The notes below the pieces were generated by a model. It worked only from the letters and a program-made list of their open reading frames with translations, was not told the DNA's origin and ran no database searches. A DNA stretch of 64,000 nt, taken from NCBI GenBank assembly GCA_049366695.1, contig JBMNCR010000034.1, forward strand, positions 62,001 through 126,000, written 5' to 3'. Shown in pieces: positions 55,991 to 64,000 of this stretch. Made by a program: the position numbers and the translations under genes. Numbering within the stretch: the stretch's first letter is position 1; every line of letters starts with the position of its first letter. Source of the stretch: JBMNCR01 sp049366695 (GTDB lineage: Bacteria; Bacillota; Clostridia; Eubacteriales; Alkalibacteraceae).

Positions 55991-57166
55991 CTACTTGCTT
56001 TCTACTACACCAGTTTTAATTGCAGCTGTTTTTACTGCTTGCGAAACTTTTTCAACAACATTTTTATCGAAAACTTTAGGTATGACATATTCTGCATTTA
56101 ATTCCTCTTTTGAAATAAGACTTGCTATTGCTTCTGATGCAGCAATTTTCATATGATCATTAATTTTCCTTGCTCTTATATCCAATGCTCCTCTAAATAT
56201 ACCAGGAAATGCTAGAACATTATTAATTTGATTATTAAAGTCAGATCTACCAGTTCCAACAACCGAAGCCCCAGCTTCTTTTGCTTCATCAGGCATAATT
56301 TCAGGTACAGGATTTGCCATTGCAAATATAATAGAATTCTTTGCCATAGTATTTACATATTCTTTTTTTAATACTCCTGCCACAGAAACACCTATAAATA
56401 CATCAGCTTCTATTAGAGCATCACTCAAATCCCCACATAAACCTTTAGGATTAGTAATATTAAGAATATCTTTTTTATATGACGATAAATCATTTCTCTC
56501 CCCACATATTATCCCTTTACTATCACAAAGTATTATTTCTTTAACACCATATTTATGCAGTAGTTTTGTAATTGCAACACCTGCTGCACCAGCTCCATTT
56601 ATAACTACTTTTATTGAATTGAAATTTTTACCTGTTAATTTTACTGAATTTATTAATGCAGCTAAAGTAACAACCGCTGTACCATGTTGATCATCATGAA
56701 AAACTGGAATATTCAAACTCTCAATCAATCTTTCTTCTATTTCAAAACATCTTGGTGCCGAAATATCTTCAAGATTAATCCCTCCAAAACTAGGAGCTAT
56801 ATTTATTACTGTACCAATTATTTCTTCCGTTATTTGCGTATTTAAACAAATAGGAAAAGAATCAACATCAGCAAATTTTTTAAAAAGAATAGCCTTCCCT
56901 TCCATTACAGGCAAAGATGCCAATCCTCCTATATTCCCTAAACCTAATACAGCAGAACCATCTGATACTACTGCAACCATATTGCCTTTTGCAGTATATA
57001 AAAAAGCATTTTCATCTTTATTTTTTATCTCAAGACAAGGTTTAGATACTCCAGGAGTATAAGCAATTGATAAATCGTGATAATTATCAACAGGAACTTT
57101 TGATTCAACTTTTATTTTTCCTTTATTTTTTTTGTGCACTTCTAAAGACTGTTCGTAATAATCCAT
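55991..57166 (-). CDS. malic enzyme (oxaloacetate-decarboxylating malate dehydrogenase)
   Basis: The enzyme of about 391 residues converts malate to pyruvate and CO2 with NAD(P). The malic N-domain has TPGVSKPCLEI and SDGSAVLGLGNIG, followed by the Rossmann domain with INGAGAAGVAITKLL and the late FAMANPVPEIMPDEA. The start at 57166 has GGAGG 5 nt upstream; an ATG at 57178 overlaps the site. It is short for MaeB because it lacks the phosphotransacetylase-like extension. It follows the Cys-rich protein gene by 16 nt. Confidence 0.93.
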   Translation of the reverse strand: MDYYEQSLEVHKKNKGKIKVESKVPVDNYHDLSIAYTPGVSKPCLEIKNKDENAFLYTAKGNMVAVVSDGSAVLGLGNIGGLASLPVMEGKAILFKKFADVDSFPICLNTQITEEIIGTVINIAPSFGGINLEDISAPRCFEIEERLIESLNIPVFHDDQHGTAVVTLAALINSVKLTGKNFNSIKVVINGAGAAGVAITKLLHKYGVKEIILCDSKGIICGERNDLSSYKKDILNITNPKGLCGDLSDALIEADVFIGVSVAGVLKKEYVNTMAKNSIIFAMANPVPEIMPDEAKEAGASVVGTGRSDFNNQINNVLAFPGIFRGALDIRARKINDHMKIAASEAIASLISKEELNAEYVIPKVFDKNVVEKVSQAVKTAAIKTGVVESK

Positions 57167-57182
57167 AATTTCCTCCATATTC

Positions 57183-57449
57183 TTACTTCTTTTTGGTCAT
57201 TTCAATTATATCATCCATCTTTTCTAAGATAATTTCATAACCTTCTCTAGTATGAGGTATTGTACAATTTTTACAATTCTTAATTCCTTTTTTTGTATAT
57301 GTAAAATTGCCTCCACATTTATCTCCAAGTGTATAAAGAGGACAATAACAAAATAAACAATTAAAATCATCTAGATTTTCACAATCATGACAAGGAAAAT
57401 ATTCACATTCCTTATGATTAAAAAACTTAAATTTCTCTTTATCTTTCAT
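57183..57449 (-). CDS. cysteine-rich small domain protein (possible metal binding)
   Basis: The 88-residue protein is dense in cysteine (FFNHKECEYFPCHDCE, FNCLFCYCPLY, CGGNF, KNCKNCTIPH), the pattern of the PF04071 'cysteine-rich small domain'. The ligand set suggests zinc or Fe-S binding. Homologues occur in anaerobes and near cobalamin genes, but the function is not known to me. It is in the same transcription unit as malic enzyme. Confidence 0.8.
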   Translation of the reverse strand: MKDKEKFKFFNHKECEYFPCHDCENLDDFNCLFCYCPLYTLGDKCGGNFTYTKKGIKNCKNCTIPHTREGYEIILEKMDDIIEMTKKK

Positions 57450-57553
57450 GTATGACTCCTCGTATTCTCAATATATTTTTAATCAATAAATCTATTATAT
57501 ATTAAAGACAGAATATCATCTAGTATATATATTAATATTATTTGTTCTAAAAT

Positions 57554-57583
57554 AAAAAACCGTTGATTACTCAACGGTTTTTT
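57554..57583. terminator. terminator of the M23 protein gene
   Basis: AAAAAACCGTTGA-TTAC-TCAACGGTTTTTT is a perfect 13-bp stem with T runs at both ends. It lies just after the M23 gene that ends at 57592. Confidence 0.85.
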
Positions 57584-57591
57584 CATTCTTG

Positions 57592-59484
57592 TTATGGGGA
57601 AACATATCTTCCCTTTGCTAGGTAGCTAAAGTAATTAGTTATCTTTTGTCTAGCTCCATTATATCGAACTTCAAAATGAAGATGACTCCCACTACTATTA
57701 CCTGTACTTCCCATTCCACCAATATATTGACCTCTTGTTACTCGATCCCCCACTGAAACACCGATTGAACTTAAATGTCCATATAATGTTGAGTATCCAT
57801 TACCATGATCGATTATTATACAATTTCCATATCCATTACTCTTATAAGAAGCTGTAGTTACAACACCAGTATCTGACGCATATATTGCTGTACCTATTCC
57901 ACTAGCAATATCAACTGCTCTTCCTCCAGCATGGCTTCCCGGTTTATTTATTGCTGTTACTCTTCCTGAAGTTGGCATCATAAACCTTCCTGTTCCTTGT
58001 GCAGGAGGCAATGGTTTAGTTCCTTTAGCAACAACTTCATCAGTAGGTTCTTTTATTATTTTTTCGCTAATAATGTCTCTGCTAACTTCTTCCCCATTAT
58101 CATAAGTAATTTTTGCAGTTACCTGATTAATACCATAAATTCCTTCTGAAATCACTTTGGTTTTACCTACATATAATGAAGAATCATCTTTATAAGTTGT
58201 ACCGTATTCTATTTTTTCGTCTATTTTTACTTCTTTCACTGTTTTAACAGTCAAATACGGCTTTGCAACTGTTAATTGTAAAACATCTCCATCATGTAAT
58301 TTAGTAATATCTTTATCCGGATTTGCTGCTTCTAAATCGTTAATGTTAATACCTCTATTTACAGCAATATCCCATGATGTATCACCTGTTTTAACCTTAT
58401 ATTTTTGAATTTCATCTGTTCCTTGACTAATAAATGAAATAGCCTTATTTACTTCCTTAATACTTGCGTAATCTACTAATTTCTCTTCAATTACATACTT
58501 TTCTTCTATTACTGGCTGCTCTAACAATTTTTCTTTGCTATTTTCAGCGACAAAAGGATTAAGTACCCCTTCCATTACTTGTTCAGCCTCTTCTACACTG
58601 GATAAAACTACAACTTCTTCATTTTCAATAATAATTACTGCACCCTGTACAGACAAATCAATTTCCGTAAAGTATACAGCCTTTTTACAATCATCAACTG
58701 TTGCTAAATATTGATCCTTTTGTATGACAGTTTTTTCAAATTTTACATCCTGTTCAAATACAACATTGGTATCATACCAGCCTGACAACTCTCTATTAAC
58801 TACACCTAATGCCTTATTAATCATAGATTGATCTTTTACAATACCTATTTCTTGTCCATTAAACATAACTTTATATCCAACAACATTGTTGTAAACAAAT
58901 AAACCAGATATTAATAAAACAATAGCAGTTGCTCCCAAAGCAAATCGTTTTTTATAACAACATATAAAGCCAATCAATCTATAATAAATAATAGATAATT
59001 TTTCTTTATATTTTAAATACTTCAGTCTATAAAAAAGATTATACTTATGTTTTGTAGTACCAACAAATCTAATACATCTAAATTTAATTTCATTAATAGT
59101 CAGCCTTTTGTTATATGCATTTTTTAATCTTTCAAGTATTACTAAAAGTACATTCTCTTCAAACTTTAAATATTTCAATTCATAAAAAAGATTATACTTA
59201 TGTTTAGTTGTCTTCAATAATCTGACGTATTTGAATTTAATTTCAGTATGAATATTTCTGATAATTGATATAGGATTTTTGAAAGTAGTGTTTATATTTT
59301 TATCAAGCGACGCCTTTGAAGTATTACGATCTTTTTGTCTTGAAAAAAGCATCTTTCCTCTTCCTAAGGCTCCTTCTTTTAATGCAATAAACCTTTCCTT
59401 GTAATCAATTAAAGATTTTTTGATATTACCTACAAACTTATTGATTTGGGGTTTGTCCTCATTATCCATTTCATTCTTCTCCAA
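57592..59484 (-). CDS. membrane-anchored LysM-G5-M23 peptidase-like protein
   Basis: The 630-residue protein has a long basic cytoplasmic N-terminus with a duplicated segment (TTKHKYNLFYELKYLKFEE and TTKHKYNLFYRLKYLKYKE, about 92 and 148). A membrane helix follows near 180-205, then a variable external part, a LysM domain near 360-405 (YKVKTGDTSWDIA), a G5 domain near 415-490 and a C-terminal M23/LytM domain with HAGGRAVD and HLHFE. It should cleave or bind peptidoglycan, as in sporulation or cell-separation proteins. TTG 59484 with GGAGGTG upstream is the likely start; ATG 59469 is the alternative. Confidence 0.88.
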   Translation of the reverse strand: MEKNEMDNEDKPQINKFVGNIKKSLIDYKERFIALKEGALGRGKMLFSRQKDRNTSKASLDKNINTTFKNPISIIRNIHTEIKFKYVRLLKTTKHKYNLFYELKYLKFEENVLLVILERLKNAYNKRLTINEIKFRCIRFVGTTKHKYNLFYRLKYLKYKEKLSIIYYRLIGFICCYKKRFALGATAIVLLISGLFVYNNVVGYKVMFNGQEIGIVKDQSMINKALGVVNRELSGWYDTNVVFEQDVKFEKTVIQKDQYLATVDDCKKAVYFTEIDLSVQGAVIIIENEEVVVLSSVEEAEQVMEGVLNPFVAENSKEKLLEQPVIEEKYVIEEKLVDYASIKEVNKAISFISQGTDEIQKYKVKTGDTSWDIAVNRGININDLEAANPDKDITKLHDGDVLQLTVAKPYLTVKTVKEVKIDEKIEYGTTYKDDSSLYVGKTKVISEGIYGINQVTAKITYDNGEEVSRDIISEKIIKEPTDEVVAKGTKPLPPAQGTGRFMMPTSGRVTAINKPGSHAGGRAVDIASGIGTAIYASDTGVVTTASYKSNGYGNCIIIDHGNGYSTLYGHLSSIGVSVGDRVTRGQYIGGMGSTGNSSGSHLHFEVRYNGARQKITNYFSYLAKGRYVSP

Positions 59485-59669
59485 CTTACCACCTCCAGCA
59501 TCACTTTACAATCAGTTACAACTGCAAATTATTTGTTACATTTTTTTTACATACCTAGTTTAACATAAAAAACATTAAATATAAACAATTATTTTTTTTT
59601 ATTTTAATTTGTTTTAATTATCATAAATATCATATAATTAAAAATATAAGTTATTGCAGGAGGTAACCA

Positions 59670-60659
59670 ATGAATAAGTTGACAATTAACGATATTTTTG
59701 AATATGAATTAATTGCCCAAGCATTATCAAACAAAACTAGATTAAAAATAATTTCTTTACTTACTCAAGGAAATTTTAATATCAATGAAATTTCAAAGAC
59801 TCTAAAGATGCCAGTTCCAACTGTTACAGTTAACGTACAAAAATTAGAAGATTGTGGAATTGTAAAGTCACAATTAAAATCAGGCAAACACGGAAAACAA
59901 AAGATATGCAAATTACAATACAATGAGTTTATACTAAAACTTCATAATCAGAAAGAAGAAATATTCGAAAATAAAGAAAATGAAAAAGTCATAACAACTA
60001 CAAAAATTGCATATTCAGATATTTTAGACAAAGAAATAAACATAAATATAGGTGATTTTGTAGATTTTCAAGTAAATCCTGAATGTGGTTTAGCAACATA
60101 TAATAAATATATTGGCACCAAGAATAGTAGAGATGCATTTTTCTCTCCTGACAAAGTTAAATCTCAAGTAATATGGTTTAATGATGGATATTTACATTAT
60201 GATATAGAAAACAGTTTAACAGAAGATAGTATTGTAGAATCTATAAATATTTCATTCGAAGCTTGTTCAGAACACTTATTTTTTAATAAAAACTGGCCTT
60301 CAGACATCACACTATGGTTAAATGATAAAGAGCTAGGTACATATACTAGTGAAGGTCATTTTAGTAGTTCAAAAGGAGAATTAACTCCTGAATGGTGGCC
60401 CACTGAAAAATCTCAATTTGGCGAATTGTTAACTTTCGAAATAAATAAAGATTCTAGTTACCTTAATGAAAATATAATCAGCTCTCTAAATATTAAAAAT
60501 ATATTATCTTCTCCTAAAGATCCTATATCTTTAAAATTAGGTATTAAAAATAATGCAAAAAACTCTAGAGGTATAATAATTTTTGGAGATGAATTTGGAA
60601 GTTTTCCTCAACATATCAAAATGTTAATTAAATACAGGATTCAATTGCATGACACATAA
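59670..60659 (+). CDS. ArsR-type transcriptional regulator with C-terminal ligand domain
   Basis: The 329-residue protein begins with an ArsR winged helix (about 10-95: ALSNKTRLKIISLLTQG, EISKTLKMPVPTVTVNVQKLED). A large beta-rich C-terminal domain (about 110-325) with PEWWPTEKSQFGEL and FGDEFGSFPQHIKM resembles the ArsR proteins found with carbohydrate genes in Clostridia. It lacks a metal-binding cysteine motif, so metal sensing is unlikely. The target genes are not evident. AGGAGG precedes the ATG. Confidence 0.8.
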   Translation: MNKLTINDIFEYELIAQALSNKTRLKIISLLTQGNFNINEISKTLKMPVPTVTVNVQKLEDCGIVKSQLKSGKHGKQKICKLQYNEFILKLHNQKEEIFENKENEKVITTTKIAYSDILDKEININIGDFVDFQVNPECGLATYNKYIGTKNSRDAFFSPDKVKSQVIWFNDGYLHYDIENSLTEDSIVESINISFEACSEHLFFNKNWPSDITLWLNDKELGTYTSEGHFSSSKGELTPEWWPTEKSQFGELLTFEINKDSSYLNENIISSLNIKNILSSPKDPISLKLGIKNNAKNSRGIIIFGDEFGSFPQHIKMLIKYRIQLHDT

Positions 60660-60707
60660 TTTTAAATTATACTATAACTATTAATAAAAAGGAAAGGATA
60701 AAAATAT

Positions 60708-61853
60708 ATGAAATACATAAGTATTCTTGGTTCAACTGGATCAGTTGGAACTCAAACCTTAGAGGTAGTAAAAGACAATACTGATAAAGTAAAAGTTATT
60801 GGTTTGACAACAAATAAAAACATCGACCTACTAGAAAAACAAATTGAAATATTCAATCCAAAAGTAGTTGCAGTTATGGACAAAATAAAAGCAAATGAAT
60901 TATACAACAAAATGAAGGGAAAAGTAGAAGTATTATCTGGATTAGATGGATTAATCACAGTAGCATCTCTATATGATATTGATTTGGTATTAACTGCTGT
61001 ACCTGGAATGATAGGTTTAGTCCCTACACTTGAAGCAATAAATCAAAGAAAAGATATTGCACTGGCAAATAAAGAAACTTTGGTATCCGGTGGTCATATC
61101 GTCATGGAAAAAGCAAAAGAAAAAAACATAAATATATATCCTGTAGATAGTGAACACAGTGCTATTTTTCAATGTCTCATGGGTAATAAAGAAAAAGATA
61201 TCAATAAAATCATTTTAACGGCGTCTGGTGGTCCTTTTAGAGGTTACTCTTCCGATGAATTAAAAAAAGTAACAGTAGAGAGAGCATTAAAACATCCAAA
61301 TTGGTCTATGGGTAAAAAAGTTACAATTGATTCGGCCACACTAATGAATAAAGGTTTGGAAGTTATTGAAGCAAAGTGGCTTTTTCATTTAGATCCAGAT
61401 CAAATAGAAGTAGTAGTACATCCTCAAAGTATAATTCATTCTTTAGTTGAATATGTAGACCACTCAACAATGGCACAAATGGGTTATCCTGATATGAAAA
61501 TACCTATACAATTAGCCTTGTTTTATCCAAATAGATTCACAAATAAAATCAAATCATTAAATCTCGCTGAAATAGGATCATTAACATTTGAAAAACCAGA
61601 TACTGGTAACTTTAAATGTTTAAATTTAGCATTTGAAGCAATAAAAAAAGGTGGAAGTATGCCTACCGTACTAAATGCTGCAAATGAAATAGTAGTTGAT
61701 GAATTTTTAAATAAAAAATTAGAATTTATAAATATACCGATAGTAATAGAAAAAGTGATGGAAAAACATGATATTATTTATAATTTAGATTTAGATAAAC
61801 TACTTGATATAGATTTATGGGCAAGAAAAATTGCTAAAGAATTATTACAATAA
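60708..61853 (+). CDS. dxr: 1-deoxy-D-xylulose-5-phosphate reductoisomerase
   Basis: The 381-residue enzyme commits deoxyxylulose phosphate to the MEP isoprenoid pathway using NADPH. It has GSTGSVGTQTL at 8-18, ALANKETLVSGG, the metal/substrate residues in PVDSEHSAIFQCL near 150, and SATLMNKGLEVIEA. Length is typical. It is 48 nt after the ArsR gene and apart from the usual uppS-cdsA neighbours. Confidence 0.97.
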   Translation: MKYISILGSTGSVGTQTLEVVKDNTDKVKVIGLTTNKNIDLLEKQIEIFNPKVVAVMDKIKANELYNKMKGKVEVLSGLDGLITVASLYDIDLVLTAVPGMIGLVPTLEAINQRKDIALANKETLVSGGHIVMEKAKEKNINIYPVDSEHSAIFQCLMGNKEKDINKIILTASGGPFRGYSSDELKKVTVERALKHPNWSMGKKVTIDSATLMNKGLEVIEAKWLFHLDPDQIEVVVHPQSIIHSLVEYVDHSTMAQMGYPDMKIPIQLALFYPNRFTNKIKSLNLAEIGSLTFEKPDTGNFKCLNLAFEAIKKGGSMPTVLNAANEIVVDEFLNKKLEFINIPIVIEKVMEKHDIIYNLDLDKLLDIDLWARKIAKELLQ

Positions 61854-61881
61854 TATTTTCTATTCTAGATTAAATGACAAA

Positions 61882-61909
61882 AACGAAGAACTTTTTTTAG
61901 TTCTTCGTT
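61882..61909. terminator. bidirectional terminator after dxr
   Basis: AACGAAGAACT and AGTTCTTCGTT form an 11-bp stem with a T-rich loop, between converging dxr and a lipoprotein gene. Confidence 0.75.
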
Positions 61910-61912
61910 ATA

Positions 61913-62512
61913 TTATTTATTTAACCATATCACAATTAATTGTCCGTTAATATTTTCATACCATGTTACTTCAATAGTATCACTCTCTTTAATTGCATGT
62001 TCTTCAATTTTTTTTGGTGTTTCATCTAATCTTAAAGATAATATTTGAGCCCCTCTAGAAACTTCGAAACTATTATTATCAATTATACCATTAAATAAAA
62101 CTTCATCTGTTATTAATAATAACTCTTCTTCTACAGAAACAATTATTTTTAAGGAATCTAGAATCCTTTGTGAACCTTTATTATCATATCCAACTCTTAT
62201 AATATCACCGGTTTTCAAATTCAAATTAGAAAACTCATTATATAGTCCATTTTTATAAAACACAACAAAGCCATATTCATCATCAATTACTTTAAGAGAA
62301 TTATTATCAATAAATCCAACAAATACTCCGCTGGAAATATTTTTTTCACTATCACCTTCATAAATATTTTCAACATCAACTTGTTCTTTTATTATGTGAT
62401 TTTCCTCATAAATATCTTCACTATTGATATCTTTAGATATACACGACGTTAATAACAATAATGTAATCACTATTATAATAAAACAATAATAAAATCTCTT
62501 AATACCAATCAC
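61913..62512 (-). CDS. small lipoprotein with a twofold repeat
   Basis: The 199-residue protein has a lipoprotein signal with lipobox LTSC. The mature part shows two similar beta modules (GVFVGFIDNNSLKVI and VLFNGIIDNNSFEVS). The GTG start is uncertain because no good ribosome site precedes it. It is downstream of the DAHP synthase gene by 16 nt. No family is recognised; extracytoplasmic anchoring is inferred. Confidence 0.65.
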   Translation of the reverse strand: MIGIKRFYYCFIIIVITLLLLTSCISKDINSEDIYEENHIIKEQVDVENIYEGDSEKNISSGVFVGFIDNNSLKVIDDEYGFVVFYKNGLYNEFSNLNLKTGDIIRVGYDNKGSQRILDSLKIIVSVEEELLLITDEVLFNGIIDNNSFEVSRGAQILSLRLDETPKKIEEHAIKESDTIEVTWYENINGQLIVIWLNK

Positions 62513-62528
62513 ACTTTCATAAAATATA

Positions 62529-63557
62529 TTATAGATTTTCTGCTATATCATAAATCAGTTTCTCAGTGTCTTTCCATCCTAAACATGGATCAGTTATTGA
62601 CTTACCATAAATATTTTCGCCTATCCCTTGTTTTCCTTCTTCTAGATAACTCTCTATCATTAAGCCTTTTATCATCTTTTTTAATAGCGAATCATATTTT
62701 CTACTCATTAAAATTTCCATGGCAATTCTCGGTTGTTCATAGTATCTTTTCATTGAATTAGCATGATTTGTATCAACAATAATTGTAGGATTCTTTAAAT
62801 TCATTTCTTCATACTTTTTACCAATATATGATAAATCTTCATAGTGATAATTTGGTATATTTCTCCCATATGAATTAACTGCTCCTCTTAATATCGCATG
62901 AGTCAGAGGATTTCCAGATGTTTGCACCTCAAATCTATTATATAAAAAAGTATGCTCAAGTTGTGCAGCTAATATGGAATTTAGCATTACAGATAAATCT
63001 CCACTAGTAGGATTTTTCATACCTACCGGCACATCTACACCACTTACAGTTAATCTATGTTGTTGATTTTCTACCGAACGAGCGCCTATTGCTATATATC
63101 CTAAAATATCTGTTAAATATATATAATTTTCAGGATATAACATCTCATCAGCTGAAGACATATATGTCTCACTTAATGCTCTTAAATGCATTTTTCTAAT
63201 TGCTTTAATACCTTCTAATAAGTTTGGTTTCTTAGTTGGATCTGGCTGATGAACCATCCCTTTATAGCCTTCACCTGTTGTTCTTGGCTTATTAGTATAT
63301 ATCCTAGGTATTATTAATATATTATCTTGAACCTTATCCTGAACTTTTGCTAATTTTTCAATATATTCGCACACAGAATCTTCATTATCTGCAGAACAAG
63401 GTCCGATAATCAGAATGAATTTATCATTCTTATTCTCAAAAACATCTTTAATTTCTTTATCTCTTTTTTCCTTAATTTTCTTGATATGATTCGGCACCGG
63501 AATCTGTTGAATTATTTCCTCTGCTGCAGGTATTTTATTTAAAAATTTCATTCCCAT
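62529..63557 (-). CDS. aroF: 3-deoxy-7-phosphoheptulonate (DAHP) synthase, class I AroG-like
   Basis: The 342-residue enzyme joins PEP and erythrose-4-phosphate in the first step of aromatic synthesis. It has LIIGPCSAD near 50, RIYTNKPRTTGEGYKG near 90, and the C-terminal LMIESYLEEGKQ. This is the AroF/AroG/AroH-like type rather than the AroA/ACT type common in Clostridia. AAGGAG precedes the ATG. The feedback ligand cannot be told from sequence. Confidence 0.95.
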   Translation of the reverse strand: MGMKFLNKIPAAEEIIQQIPVPNHIKKIKEKRDKEIKDVFENKNDKFILIIGPCSADNEDSVCEYIEKLAKVQDKVQDNILIIPRIYTNKPRTTGEGYKGMVHQPDPTKKPNLLEGIKAIRKMHLRALSETYMSSADEMLYPENYIYLTDILGYIAIGARSVENQQHRLTVSGVDVPVGMKNPTSGDLSVMLNSILAAQLEHTFLYNRFEVQTSGNPLTHAILRGAVNSYGRNIPNYHYEDLSYIGKKYEEMNLKNPTIIVDTNHANSMKRYYEQPRIAMEILMSRKYDSLLKKMIKGLMIESYLEEGKQGIGENIYGKSITDPCLGWKDTEKLIYDIAENL

Positions 63558-63777
63558 TAGATTATTCTCCTTTTGTAAATTCGATTTCTTTATTATTTTT
63601 TATGTTCTTGATATTTTTTATTATAACATTATATATGAAAAACTATTATTTTAGAAGTTAAAACCCTATATATATTGTTTATTTTAAAATATGAGTTATA
63701 CAATTATAATAAAATAACTATTATATGATATAATTACATTAGAATTTAATATTATATTAACATTAGAAGAGGTTAAA

Positions 63778-64000
63778 ATGAATATATTATCACTTTTTTC
63801 TTTCGCATGTTTTATTTCCTCCATTTATTTAGGGATTTATATGTGTTTTCAAGACTACAAAAACATATTGAATCAAATGTTTTTTGTATCATGCTTGAGT
63901 TTGAGTATTTGGGCATTTTCTTATACTTTCTTTTATTCTGCTCCTAATATTGAAACTGCGTGGTTTTGGCACAAATTAAGTTCCATAGGATGGTGTAGTT
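63778..64000 (+). CDS. N-terminus of a multi-helix membrane sensor, cut by the window end
   Basis: An ATG at 63778 with AGAAGAGG upstream opens a frame that runs to the window end (74 codons). It encodes two or three membrane helices (LFSFACFISSIYLGIYMCF, FFVSCLSLSIWAFSYTFFY) and WFWHKLSSIGW. This is the start of the seven-helix sensor domain (HisKA_7TM-like) found on histidine kinases and GGDEF proteins. The output domain lies outside the window. Confidence 0.6.
   Translation, partial: MNILSLFSFACFISSIYLGIYMCFQDYKNILNQMFFVSCLSLSIWAFSYTFFYSAPNIETAWFWHKLSSIGWCS

Noticed and set aside
1..64000. CRISPR arrays, tRNA or rRNA genes, prophage
   Set aside because: No regularly spaced repeats, tRNA-like sequences, rRNA segments or phage structural genes were seen on reading both strands.

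Overview
This 64 kb window is AT-rich (roughly 30% GC by eye) and has the codon use, AGGAGG-type ribosome binding sites and gene families of an anaerobic low-GC Clostridia. The first 26 kb is dominated by Wood-Ljungdahl (reductive acetyl-CoA) genes, so the organism is almost certainly an acetogen. The species cannot be named from the sequence. There are no rRNA, tRNA, CRISPR or prophage genes.

Region 1 (1-5.2 kb, minus strand) is the methyl-branch block: a second MeTr-like methyltransferase, then a tetrahydrofolate riboswitch, a folate ECF transporter S component (folT), formyl-THF synthetase (fhs), methenyl-THF cyclohydrolase (fchA) and methylene-THF dehydrogenase (folD). metF/metV are not in the window. 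Region 2 (5.4-9.1 kb) holds a corrinoid-protein reactivase (RACE), a corrinoid protein and a DUF3786 protein. With the methyltransferase these look like a methyl-transfer module that lacks its substrate-specific methyltransferase I. ilvB/ilvN (9.2-11.4 kb) interrupt the acetogenesis genes.

Region 3 (11.5-25.5 kb, minus strand) is the carbonyl-branch operon. In transcription order it runs: CO dehydrogenase (cooS/acsA), cooC, acsB copy 2, acsF/cooC-like ATPase, acsD, acsC, acsE, acsB copy 1, a second RACE and a second corrinoid protein. Two full-length acetyl-CoA synthase genes, each predicted at 708 residues and each with all A-cluster cysteines, are the most unusual gene content. The cooS promoter and the methyltransferase promoter carry the same TTGTATATACAA dyad exactly 12 nt downstream of the -10 box, which suggests one repressor for both operons.

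Region 4 (25.7-37.6 kb) is mixed: a divergent Cys-containing hypothetical gene, a class A penicillin-binding protein, an RluD-type pseudouridine synthase, 6S RNA with an adjacent structured RNA candidate, pheA, a frameshifted phosphate butyryltransferase gene, typA, a sigma/anti-sigma pair and a DUF1002 protein. Region 5 (37.9-38.9 kb) contains decayed ISAs1 and IS256 transposase fragments. Region 6 (38.9-49.5 kb) has lipoproteins, an OsmC protein and two ABC-2 exporter operons, the second beside a NarL-type two-component system.

Region 7 (49.5-64 kb) has a rubredoxin-flavin reductase fusion, acetyl-CoA synthetase acsA divergent from acuABC (the Bacillus arrangement for acetylation control of Acs), an apparently non-catalytic rhomboid-like protein, a CBS protein, malic enzyme, a LysM/G5/M23 envelope protein, an ArsR-type regulator, dxr, a lipoprotein, DAHP synthase and the start of a membrane sensor cut by the window end.

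Together the genes describe CO2/CO fixation to acetyl-CoA, corrinoid-dependent methyl entry with ATP-dependent reactivation, and enzymes that use acetyl-CoA or acetate. Long inverted repeats separate most transcription units.
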